Assembly: GCF_963678975.1 (NCBI RefSeq)
Contig: NC_089281.1
Span: 2,358,437 to 2,422,436 of the forward strand
Reading direction: 5' to 3'
DNA length: 64,000 bases
Origin: Dysidea avara
Taxonomy: Eukaryota > Porifera > Demospongiae > Dictyoceratida > Dysideidae
Both the position numbers and the translations under genes were made by a program. This document shows, piece after piece, positions 47,601 through 58,329 of this stretch. The notes beneath the pieces were generated by a model. It was not told where the DNA came from, did no database searches, and saw nothing but the letters and a program-made list of their open reading frames with translations. How positions within the stretch are numbered: the first letter of the stretch is position 1; each line of letters starts with the position of its first letter.

Positions 47601-50600
47601 TGCTCGTTTTTGTCCTTAAGATAACACAATTGAAATGACGAAAACGTGAAGTGAAAGATACAGAAACATAATCTACAAACTAAGGTGTTACTAATTACTG
47701 GACTGGACTACTGGGCTGACATAATACCAATTTACCCTAGTAAATTTAAGTTAACAGAAAAGGCAACATGGAAGAGCAAAAACAGGCCCATCTGGATTGT
47801 ACTAATGAAACATTGCCCAATCTTTTCCCCCAAATTAGCCTATAAGCTAAAGTGTCAGTGCTCACTGGCTTGCCTGAGATGTTAATTTTGGTTTTGTGTT
47901 TATTGAGTCTTCATAGTGCTCTTCAAGACTTTATTGTTGGGTAGCCATCGCTATCACCTTCCCTGCAGCATAATGTTTAGGGCTATGTAAGTGCCATAGA
48001 GCACAATAAATGTGACTGTCTCAGCAAAAACCCACCTAGTTCACACAAGCATGCGTTGGGAGAAAATGAAATCTAAGCATACTACAAAGAAAAATACACA
48101 AGTTTTAATTGAGTCAATACTCAGGGAAGCTACTCTCACCTATACACCATGTTATTTGCCTGCTCATGAAGAGTTCAAACATCTTTGTTTTGTTTTAGTA
48201 GCCCCCAACAGTATGTGTGTCACATGCATTTGTTTTGATGCAGTAGAGTTAAACAATAATTTATCATCTTCATTTCCTCTTACAAAACAATTTCATACTG
48301 CATGTGTAGGTGACTACAGAGATAAAGCTATACCTTAATTGCTTTTCCATTTCATGGCGAACATTATTTTAAGCCAAATCCTATCTCTGTGGACCAATAC
48401 AAACAGAAGTTATGGTTGAAAATTTAACACCTGTAGTTTCATATTGTAGCTGTACATATCAATTACTTTGCTCTTCCTACTGTTAGTGCAATAATTCCAA
48501 AACTACTCACCATAATAGGCTGAAATTTTGGTGATTCATTTCCTAGACACTGTAGACGATGCTGAGAAATAAAGAGAATTTTGGAAGTTGTGTGAACTAG
48601 GCAGATTGTTGCTAAGACAGTTACAAATAGTACTAGAACTATAATTATTTCATCATTTTAGTAGCAGGCTACAGATTCCCTGAAGGCCCTTAGCGGCAAG
48701 CTTGTACAAAATAATTCAATCACACGTGGTAGGCCTAGCAAATGTAAAAACTATAGGCCCTATACAGTTGCATAATGTTTTTGCATATTAGGAAGGAATT
48801 TAGCTAAGATAGGATTCCATGCAGCACAATAGTACGGAGTGTATAAGTGCTGTAGAATGAAATCCTTAGAGGTCAGTTTTCGTTTATTCCACTGCTTTAT
48901 ATCGATCATTTAGTAGCAGGTTGCAAGGCCCTTAACTAGCAAGACTCAATAAATCCAACCTTAGCTTGTGTGAAAAAACCAAAAATATGTCAATCCAGTA
49001 GTCCAATCCAGTGTTCCAGTCCAGTAGTCCAGTCTAGTAATTAGTAACATCCTACAAACCTTTGCTGATTGGCTACACTGATAAAACCAAACTAGCGTGT
49101 CATAAAGGGCATCAATATCAATATTCCTGCATAGACTCTGAACAAGTTTATCAGTTTCTGAATGTGTTTCTTCACATATAATTTCTAGTAGTTCAACTGC
49201 CTTCTCCTTTAGTTTACAAAGTTCTTTAAATCCCTAAGTTTAATAAACGTACCAAGACCAGTGACTATGGAGTTGTTCCTTACATGTGTCTCAATGTCCA
49301 TTATCCTTAAAAAGTGGTTGATGGTGTCCACAACATGATGATCAAGAAGAACCTTCTGGTTTTTGAAATTTCCCTGGAAAAAGACAATTTAAAATATAGT
49401 TATACAAATGAGACTCACCCCGCTCATTTCAATCAGTGTTTGAAGCACCTGAATGATTAACTTGATATTATCCTTGCTGACATCATCAATAAATGTTGAC
49501 AAAAAATCACAAGTTTCTGTCACCATGTTGATATTCTTGAGAGAGAGTGGTTGCTGTTGAAGATAGTCTTGCATCGGACTATACTGGTTATCACACAACA
49601 GGCCAAGCAAATGAAGTGTCAGTTTAATGTGTGAATGATCCTTGAACTTCAGTAGATCAGCTTTGTCACCAATATCAGTGTACTAGAATAAATAAAATCT
49701 GTATCAAAACGGCCAAGATGTGAAAAGGGAGGTGATTGCAAGCTCCAAAGTCAGCCTATGGTTGACTTTGAGGCTTCCTTTTAACTTTTTTTTTCTTCTC
49801 TACTGCAGGAATCATGATTTTTGTGCGAATCTAAGTATTTATTGTGTCATATAACCTATTTTAATATTTTGTAATACTCTAAGAGAGCACACATTTTTTT
49901 CTGAGCATATCTAACATAGAATGTTCTAGAACAATTTACTGATAGATCTACGAAATATAAATTTTTACCACACAGTAGTGTGTTGTACCAAGAAAAAAAG
50001 AAAAACAAAATTTTCATGTGTGCATAATATACCGTATAATGGGAATAATTTGCGGAAGAAAACATTTATGAATTTCGTGATTTTAGGTGCATTTGCGAAT
50101 GTTTACAATTAAAAAGTTTTATTTTCATGGATCAGTTGATGTAGCATTCATGTAATGAGTGCATAAGCAGGTAGCTACTCGCCTTGTGTGACGGTATAGC
50201 CAGTGAGGCGCAGGATCGTGGCATGTGATTTGAACAGAGATGCAAACTTCAGTGATAGTGGAAAAATCAGTGCTACTAAATGGGGTAAATATATATAATT
50301 GCAGCCCATCGATTCATTATGCTGAAATGGCGTGTCTTAGCCTCGGTTGTAGTGCCACCCCCAAGGCTAGCTATAGGTGTGCCTATCGTCCACGCTCATT
50401 ATCGTGAATGCCTACTTCTCCAGCGAAACAGCAATTATGCATGGCTACTAATATGCGTAGCACGCAACATGTCAGAGTCAGCCATATAGTTGAGCTTTCC
50501 CTATCCATGGAAAAAAAGATTACTTCGTTGTAGGCACGTACCCAATTATTAAATTACTTTATGCAATAAATCATGAATGTTTTCTTGTGAATGAGGAAAT

Positions 50601-53600
50601 AGTTTCTTCTGTGAATCATTCCCATTATACGGTATATACCTCCATAGACCCTTTTCCAAAGCATATTTTTTGTATTACATTTTGATTATAGGTAAAGCAA
50701 ACCACACACCAAATTTGATCGAATTAGCTCTAACCATTCTCAAGATATACTGTATGCACAGAAATTTTCACAGTACAAAACTACCTGTAATTTTCATGGG
50801 TTTCATGGTTAACAGAGCAACTGGGAAAATAAAATTCATGAAAATTTCATATATTGTGTAGCCATAGATAATATAGGTATAGGGGGGTATATTATCTATG
50901 ATGTAGCCAGTGTTGGGAGTAACGCATTATTACTTTAGTGAATATAACGAAATGTACCACTCTGCGTGGGAAGTTCAAAGGAACCGCCAGTGCCATAATT
51001 TGTATATTGCACTGCTGCAGACCGCAGCGAGTGCATTATAACTTATAACGCACTGGTTGCGGTTTTGTAGACCACAACAAGTGCATTATAAGTTATAATG
51101 CACCGACCGCAGTGCAATATACAGATATTGCACTGGCTGCGGTTTTGTGCAGCATAGCACAAGTGACGGTAGCCAAGACCACTACGACAACTCACCTAAT
51201 AGGTGGAAAGACACTTGACAGATCACTCGAATTCTTTTATAGCCTGACATGTAAAGGTCGATTGTGGGCCATAATGTCACCAATACGTATAATGTTTACA
51301 AGCAGCCAATGGCGATCGAAAAAGCCAACACGGGTGGCCACGACTCTACTCTACATATATATAAACGTACTTATACACCTTACTAGTCTGGTGCCATCTT
51401 AGCCCAGATTAAACTGTAGTCCACTTCGACAATGACTCAATAAAACTAATATATTCTAAATAATACTAACCTTTACGTTCGATTGTGGTAACCAGTTTTG
51501 TCATGCCACCAGATTCGAGTTTAGCCAGTGTGAATAGTAAGAATTAGACTAGTATCGTTTAGTAGTTAGGTTTTGTTTACTTAAACCGTCTATTTAGCTG
51601 CTTTTTTTCGCTTGAGAGAATCACTATGGTGATTAGTCTGGCGCTTAGTCTGTATGGCGATTGAGTGATCACGCTGGCATGCTGAGCACTACATGATGAG
51701 AGTCGAACAGCGAATGCAGGTTAGTGATATAAGTGTACTAGCTTTCAATATCTCAGGTGGCTGCAGTACTGCAGGGGAAACGTCATCCCAACGTCCGGTT
51801 TGGTTACCCACAATCGATGTTAGAAACCTGGCCTTTATAAGTAACGGCCCTCAGGCTCGTGCGTTTATATCAGGCAGAGCACTCGTGGCCGTTGTATAAC
51901 TGTTATGTACCACTCACCTAATAGGTGGGGAGAGTCTCACAAGACAGCTGTAACACTTATAAAGGCCAGGTTCTAACACTGATTGTGGGTAACCAAGCCG
52001 GACGTTGCGATGACATTCCCCCTGCAGTACTGCAGCCACCTGAGATATTGAAAGCTAGTACGCTATGGGTTATATCACTAACCTGCATTCGCTGTTCGAC
52101 TCTCATTATGCAGTGCTCTACATGCCAGCGTGATCACTCAATCGCCATATAGACTAAGCGCCAGACTAATCGCCATAGTGATTCCCTCGAGCGAAAAAAA
52201 GTAGCTAAATAGACGTTTTAAGTAAACAAAACCTAACTACTAAACGATACTAGTCTAATTCTTACTATTCACACTGGCTAAACTTGAATCTGGTGGCATG
52301 ACAAAACTGGTTACCACAATCGAACGTAAAGGTTAGTATTATTTAGAATATATTTGTTTTATTGAGTCATTGTCGAAGTGGACTACAGTTTAATCTGGGC
52401 TAAGATGGCACCAGACTAGTAAGGTGTATAAGTACGTTTATATATATGTAGACTAGAGTTGTGGCCACCCGTGTTGGCTTTTTCAATCGCCATTGGCTGC
52501 TTGTAAACATTATACATATTGGTGACGTTATGGCCCACAATCAACCTTTACATGTCAGGCTATAAAAGAATTCGAGTTATCTGTGAAGTGTCCTTCCACC
52601 TATTAGGTGAGGTGTCGTAGTGGTCTTCGCCACCGGCACTTGTGCTATGCTGCACAAAACCGCAGCCAGTACAATATCTGTATATTGCACTGCGGTCGGT
52701 GCATTATAGCTTATAATGCACTCGTTGTGGTCTACAAAACCGCAACCAGTGCGTTATAAGTTATAATGCACTCGCTATGGTTTGCAGCAGTGCAATATAC
52801 AAATTATGGCACTGGCGATGCCTTTGAACTGCCCACGCAGAGTGGTACATATAACAGTTATACAACGTGCACTCGTGCTCTGCCTGTATAAACGCACTTG
52901 CCTTCGGGCCTAACGGCCCTCAGGCTCGTGCGTTTATATCAGGCAGAGTACTCGTGGCCGTTGTATAACTATACAATACGCTATAAAAACAGATAATATA
53001 ACTCAAGTTAATTTACTTACAAATGTAAGGCGTTACCTAAGTAATATAGTTACCGTAACGAATTTAATATTATGTAATATTATTACTACAAGTAATGAAG
53101 TTACTAATCTCATTAGTAATACACTGAGTAACGCCTAGCCACAACGAAGTAATGAAGCCTACTGAATGAAGCTTATTCACCAGCTTCTTACTTATAACCA
53201 AGATTTGCACATTGTCCAACAATGCAATCATGTCACGTGATAAGGTGGTAGTTTCACACGTGACAGCTTAAGGCTGTAGACACAAAGTAATATAATATGT
53301 AATATTATTACAATTACTTTATTTAATAGGTAATATGTAATATATAACTAGTTACTTTTACAAAGTAACTTGCCCAACACTGGATGTAGCTAACTATTTT
53401 TTGTTGTATGTACTAGTGCAAATATGATACGGATGATGAATTCTTTCACCATCATTAGCTGCTGCATTCATGGTTAGATCTAGCTACCATATCTATAAGG
53501 ATAATTAAAGAGAGTTTGAATCTAGTCTAAGAAATATAAGGAACCCTTTGCGGTATGCCAAAGGACAAAGTGATTGTTGGCCAAGTAACGTAACTGTTAG

Positions 53601-56600
53601 CAGCTGCAATGCCATGTACAGTGGAGCCTGTGTTAACAATCACCTGAATTAAGTGGTCACCTTTGTATAACAGCCATGGTCACGAGGTCCCAAATATTTT
53701 CCCATACAAATATATGCATTGTGGTCTGTACTACGTGGTCACCTGTCTAAAACGTGTAGCGGCCAGCCAAGAATTCACCTATGAATCACNNNNNNNNNNN
53801 NNNNNNNNNNNNNNNNNNNNNNNNNNNNNNNNNNNNNNNNNNNNNNNNNNNNNNNNNNNNNNNNNNNNNNNNNNNNNNNNNNNNNNNNNNNNNNNNNNNN
53901 NNNNNNNNNNNNNNNNNNNNNNNNNNNNNNNNNNNNNNNNNNNNNNNNNNNNNNNNNNNNNNNNNNNNNNNNNNNNNNNNNNNNNNNNNTGAATCACTGT
54001 ATATACATAACTTCAACTCTTATATTGGGAGCCAAGATATAGCTGCAATTATGTTAATCAACATTTATTAGCATTAATATCATTGATCCCTATATATATA
54101 CTAGCAATTTTATGATATTCTTACAGTTTACCGGTGGTAATTCAGTACAGCATAGCTAAAAGAAAGTCAAATCATCCATCCCTCACCTGTCTAATCCGCA
54201 TTTCTGTAGGGGAATCTGTGACATCATGGCTTGTAGGTGAAGATGCACTTTCCATCTTAGATAGAATAGTCATTTCATAAGCTTGCACCTACAAACACAT
54301 ACATAAAATTTATATTGTAAATATACGTATAACTTATAATTGTGCATAATGAATTGATTATAAATGAAGTAAATACAGTGGAACCAATATACTAGAACTT
54401 TTGGCCATTGTCCGCTATACTATAGAGATACCCTTCTTTAGAGGGAATGGAGCTAGGGGACCAAACTCTTTGTCTTACTTATGCAGTTTTCTTCCATTGT
54501 GTTCTTAATTCAAAGAGTCCTATAAGAGAGATTTCACTCTATACTAATTCAAAGAGTCCTATAAGAGAGATTTCACTCTATGCTAATTCAAAGAGTCCTA
54601 TAAGAGAGATGTCACTCTATACTAATTTTACTTGAAATTTTAATTGTGTTGAAATGCTATTTTGTAATTGTGACCGAATATTGGAAACCGGATATGACTA
54701 TACATTGCTGTTGACCGGACATTATTGTGACTGGATATTGTTTACTTGGGTTCATACACAGTAAACTGGTAGATTCAGAGTGTTAAAGCTCAATTCAGTA
54801 TAACTTTGGAAGGCCAAAAAGCTGCAAAGTTGCAACCAATCATGTTAGTCCATAGCAAGCTAGATACTGGTATAACCACGATTTTGAGCAACATTTTATA
54901 CACAATTGTATCCATAACTCAAGCACACAAACATGAGTGGTGGCAAGAGTGGTGGGTGGGTGAACATTTGGTACATCAGCAGAAAATGGCCAAACAGGTT
55001 GTATGAAATTTTCAACTATAATTTATGTAGGGCTACCAAGACCACCTAACCCATTCAAAAGTGAAAGAATTACATGTAGAAAACATCTAGGAAACTGTCC
55101 AAGGCTCTAGCCTCATTTTCCAGTTGGTGAGTGGTATTTTGCAATATTCTGCATGACTACAGTGAATTTGAATTCATGAACTGCATCAAAGAAAAAATGT
55201 AACAGATGAACTTTGCATGACAAGCATAACCTATGAATTGGTATATACAGTTTTATAAAGTGTCTCGTTTTCTGTTTTGTTCCTCGTGTTATGTAGCTAA
55301 GTGACTTATTATTGACTGGTATGAAATTCCCATAAAAATAATGAATTCCTCCATAAACTCGTAACTTAGTTAAACTTTTTAATGGCTTCTGTCCTCTTTT
55401 ATATGTTTTTAATCATCAGAGAAGGATTTTAAAATGTACTAGGCCAAATGTTTCCTGTAACAAGTTTGTGTTAAAACCAGAAGGTGAGCTGCTACGTTTC
55501 TGTGTGACAAATTGATCAAAAAGGCCAAGAAACAATATACTAGTGCTGTAAACAGTGGAAACATACCCTTACAACTATTATAAAACCTGAAACACATCTG
55601 ATTGATAAGCTGGAGTGGTTGCTACATAGTTCTCAAAATGTTCACCCTTGTAATGAACTAGCAAAAACAGCTCAGCCAGGCTATTCTGTATAGTCTTCAA
55701 GCAGGTTAAAAACAAAGACTACTCTAATGACTTATAGTTATAGTTGTTGTACTGATAAAGATAGTACGTCATGTTTTATTAAACTGGTTGTGGTTATATC
55801 TTGTGTTCCAACACATGATTGATCTGAAACTTGGAGGGCATGTACATTGTTACACACTGAATTGCATCATCTAAGGCATACATACAGGATATTAGTAACT
55901 GGTCGATAATTTAACTAATCCGCTAAGATAATTTCTGTATGAATTTATTGGTTGCAACAATAATATTATATGCATACCTGTATAATGTTAGTACAACAAC
56001 AGTTACATGACATGATATAGTAAGCCACACTTTGCAATGCTAACCCTTTGTCATATTAGTTGCCATGTATAAATTTTGGTTATTTTTATTTACCAATTTT
56101 CGTCTTGCAGTACCAGTAACTTTGCCAGAGTCATGTTGCATAGAGATCATTTCTGTTTCTTGTCCCTAAAGAAACAATATCAGTCTAAAATAATAATAAT
56201 ATATTATCACCATCAGCAGCTACATACACTGGTATCTCTAGCAGCAGGATGGTTGTCATGGTACTCTCTCTACACAATGACATCTCAAAATTAACATTCA
56301 GCATGTGTGTATACAAATTCTATATTTACCAATGATCTATGGGAGTCAGACTGTGTTTGAAGGTCAAACAAGAGTTTTCTTCTTTCATGGTTGTTCATGG
56401 TGGCTTGTTGTAAACGTTCTTGCATGCTAGATAAGATTTCCTCTTCTCTGCTAGCCATTAAATAAGTAAACCCTTCCTATGTAAAAGTTAATAACACGTT
56501 AGAAACACACAATTGAACATTTATGTAGCATACTCGAACGTCTCTGTTTCCATTGTAAAGCATCATACACAGCAAAGCAAGGACTTCTATAAAAACGTTG

Positions 56601-57519
56601 TCACTACGATGAGCAAGTAATTTGGCAATCTAAACATCAAAGAAAACACATTATAAAACAGTAAATATGCTACAACAGCATACTCTCTTCACAGCATTGT
56701 CATAAGACTGAATCTCACACTGCACAATTTCCACTGGTTTACACAATCTACAATAATATCATTAAATATTGCAAGTGATTATTTATGTTAGCATACTGTC
56801 TGTAAAGAACAGGATTTTCTCCTTCTTCTCTCAGTCTCGGATCAACAAGCATAACTTGATTATGAATGATGGCTCGAAGTAATTGCAAATATCTGATGTT
56901 ATCATTCTCAAGTCTGCGACGTGCCTTCTCATTAAGAGTAGGTGACTGCTTGTATGATAATCTGAAAATACATCATCATTTTAAAGGAACACTGTCCCAT
57001 ATACTCGTAACTTACACGAGGAAGTCAATGATTCTTTTGGTGCAAGGTTTAACTGATACATTAGCACCATCAAAACTATCAAATATACAAATCATTAACT
57101 AATACTGAGCTGTCAAGGTCAATTTTCTTACGTAATGTAAAGGTCAACATGACGCTGAAATGATTTTCCTAAGGGAAGCCATTCATCACCTTTCTTCTCT
57201 AGATGGTCATCTTCAAAGTCACTGTATGCTATAATAGAACACTTTACAGTATGGTTTATACACCGACAACAACATACGTACGTGTTGAAAACTGTGAGCC
57301 AATCTGATACTCAGCAGTGTTAGGACCCCAGTATGATAATTCATAATTCCTAACAAATGTATGAAATTGTCTGTTCAGTGCTCTTTCTTGTTCCTGTTAA
57401 TTGGTGAATACCATGGTAACAATATAGACAATGTGTATAATTACTTCAATAGCTGACAGCTGAATTATAACACCACAGTTAACCTTCTTGTTTCTTGTCT
57501 CATCAAAACGTTCCCTTAC
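44617..57519 (-). CDS. Gene D: ITPR-like intracellular calcium-channel gene (5' end beyond window or gap)
   Basis: 28 exons in frame, 1,143 residues plus TAG: 57519-57445, 57393-57282, 57228-57132, 57075-57016, 56961-56797, 56747-56684, 56629-56534, 56476-56330, 56165-56094, 54288-54187, 49682-49419, 49373-49284, 49233-49060, 48561-48511, 47614-47512, 47448-47270, 46756-46634, 46580-46534, 46483-46397, 46344-46024, 45972-45855, 45802-45679, 45627-45434, 45381-45235, 45187-45107, 45054-44935, 44881-44744, 44697-44617. It carries an RIH-type region (NIRYLQLLRAIIHNQ, then LLCMMLYNGNRDV), an RIH-associated region (NMVTETCDFLSTFIDD), six TM segments, S6 ending GIIVDTFSELRDEK, a zinc finger (CFIC...HHIKHDHCMW) and a tail. 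ITPRs release calcium from the ER when IP3 binds an N-terminal core, which is not in the window. The pore lacks GGGVGD. No start codon: the frame is open at 57519. Confidence 0.85.
45434..45627 (-). CDS. Gene D exon 23: S5 and pore segment
   Basis: S5 (YSLIWVGALGLVVIYIYSVA), PNEFNDPDPEGEDN, pore helix CHTLLECFISVLEYG, then LLDTLGS where ITPR1 has LRSGGGVGDVL. Starts with two bases completing a split codon and ends TCA|GTAAGT. Confidence 0.85.
47687..49048. mobile_element. Possible TIR element enclosing gene D exon 14
   Basis: GTTACTAATTACTGGACTGG at 47687 matches the complement of the right end (GTTACTAATTACTAGACTGG) and on through ACTACTGG, giving about 31-bp inverted ends 1.36 kb apart. 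No transposase. The 51-nt exon 48561-48511, with good splice sites, lies inside. The right end is 11 bp from the next exon. Confidence 0.5.
49419..49682 (-). CDS. Gene D exon 11: RIH-associated domain
   Basis: 88 codons. LLGLLCDNQYSPMQDYLQQQ and NMVTETCDFLSTFIDDVSKD follow the LLCENHNRDLQNFLR / NLVCETLQFLDI pattern of ITPR and ryanodine receptors. The next exon (NFKNQKVLL...) continues the same domain. Confidence 0.85.
50028..50636. mobile_element. TIR element, 609 bp
   Basis: TATACCGTATAATGGGAAT at the left and its complement ATTCCCATTATACGGTATA at the right; pairing is interrupted but continues through GAAACATTTATGA-like and TCATGAATGTTTTCTT segments. It lies in the largest intron of gene D. 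No coding capacity. Confidence 0.75.
50952..52849. repeat. 1.9-kb inverted repeat (arms about 890 bp)
   Basis: From ATGTACCACTCTGCGTGGG the left arm is mirrored by the right arm ending CCCACGCAGAGTGGTACAT, with a spacer of about 108 bp (51844-51951). Arms differ by scattered substitutions and small indels. Each arm has subrepeats GTGCATTATAAGTTATAATG (itself palindromic) and TCACCTAATAGGTGG. Frames inside come in mirrored pairs and have no family resemblance. Confidence 0.9.
52856..52970. mobile_element. Hairpin MITE, about 115 bp
   Basis: GTTATACAACGTGCACTCGT is inverted against ACTCGTGGCCGTTGTATAAC, and GCTCTGCCTGTATAAACGCA against TGCGTTTATATCAGGCAGAG. The right half recurs at 51843-51901 in the spacer of the big palindrome. 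Confidence 0.75.
53619..53789. mobile_element. Pogo-like element fragment cut by the assembly gap
   Basis: CAGTGGAGCCTGTGTTAACA preceded by TA has the same end type as the elements at 27958 and 44115. Its other end is not seen, lying in or beyond the N run. Confidence 0.5.
53790..53989. other. Assembly gap, 200 N
   Basis: Exactly 200 N, a conventional placeholder length. TGAATCAC occurs immediately at both edges, so the true missing sequence may be zero or the flanks may overlap. Intron of gene D. Confidence 0.95.
54506..54622. repeat. 39-bp tandem repeat, 3 copies
   Basis: Three copies of a unit beginning TAATTCAAAGAGTCCTATAA with two or three changes. 39 is a multiple of three, so an open frame runs through, but there is no other coding support. 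Confidence 0.9.
56534..56961 (-). CDS. Gene D exons 5-7: RIH-type region
   Basis: Three exons (56961-56797, 56747-56684, 56629-56534). NIRYLQLLRAIIHNQVMLVD matches the RFL-LL-C pattern of RIH domains, and LALLCMMLYNGNRDVR matches the LLYDGNRNVQ motif of ITPRs, so this part sits just before the modulatory region of the receptor. Confidence 0.8.
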
Positions 57520-57581
57520 CTACATAGTCAATGCATGTAAACATCATTAAGAAATGTAAAGTAAGAATACATGTTATAGTT

Positions 57582-57902
57582 ATCTAATCCAAAACAGCCA
57601 AGCTGTAAAAAAAGTGTGCGGCCCTCAGAAAGGCTATGGTGAAAAAAGATGTGAAATCCAAGGTGGCGGCCAAGAAATGGCTGTGATGGTAGGTTAATGG
57701 TAAAAATTTTAATAATGACAATTTAGGTAAATTTTGTGAAACGGCACAAAAATTCACCTGAATTGTTGTTATTAAAATTTTTACCATTAACCTACCATCA
57801 CAGCCATTTCTTGGCCGCCACCTTGGATTTCACATCTTTTTTCACCATAGCCTTTCTGAGGGCCGCACACTTTTTTTACAGCTTGGCTGTTTTGGATTAG
57901 AT
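57582..57902. mobile_element. Foldback MITE, 134-bp almost perfect arms
   Basis: ATCTAATCCAAAACAGCCAA at the left and TTGGCTGTTTTGGATTAGAT at the right; arms 57582-57715 and 57769-57902 look identical over their length, with a 53-bp loop. It lies just upstream (minus-strand sense) of the first visible exon of gene D. Confidence 0.9.
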
Positions 57903-58073
57903 TTCATTTCTTTTTGTATTTGTATACCCCAAAGCCGGCCTATGGCCAGCTTTGGGACTTTTTTAACCTATGTTTTTTTCTTTACTACAGGAAGAAGAAA
58001 AGATGAAGTAGATGTACTTTAAATATTTTATCAGTAAATGTACAAATTATATATACTGTATAATACATATGGT

Positions 58074-58304
58074 ACCGGATTTGCGAAAAGGGGTCTTCCA
58101 CACACATCCAATTTGCCAACTTTGACAATTGATAACTTCAGATTGGAAAGAGCTATTGCCGTGATATTTGGGCAGTGGTGAGCACCACTATAGCTGAATA
58201 CATGGTGAACTTTTCAGGTTAATATGTTACTTGAACACTGAGTTATGGTCTCTAACGTTTACGGAATTGGATGTGTGTGGAAGACCCCTTTTCGCAAATC
58301 CGGT
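58074..58304. mobile_element. TIR element, 231 bp
   Basis: ACCGGATTTGCGAAAAGGGG at the left and its exact complement CCCCTTTTCGCAAATCCGGT at the right; inverted ends reach about 40 bp (to CCACACACATCCAATT). Confidence 0.85.
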
Positions 58305-58329
58305 CACATTATATTGATTACAGAAATCT

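Larger units (their letters stand above)
50908..53382. mobile_element. hAT-type non-autonomous element with a giant inner palindrome
   Basis: It starts CAGTGTTGGG and ends CCCAACACTG, and GATGTAGC is repeated exactly on both sides (50900-50907 and 53383-53390). An 8-bp duplication and CAG..CTG ends are the hAT signature. No transposase is present; most of the interior is the inverted repeat at 50952-52849. Confidence 0.85.

Noticed and set aside
51112..52152. Several 63-96 codon frames in the large palindrome
   Set aside because: They appear as mirrored pairs in the two arms, as expected by chance in an inverted repeat, and match no family.
53663..54071. Open frames running through the N run on both strands
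   Set aside because: They exist only because N is translated as unknown residues; the flanking codons have no coding support.
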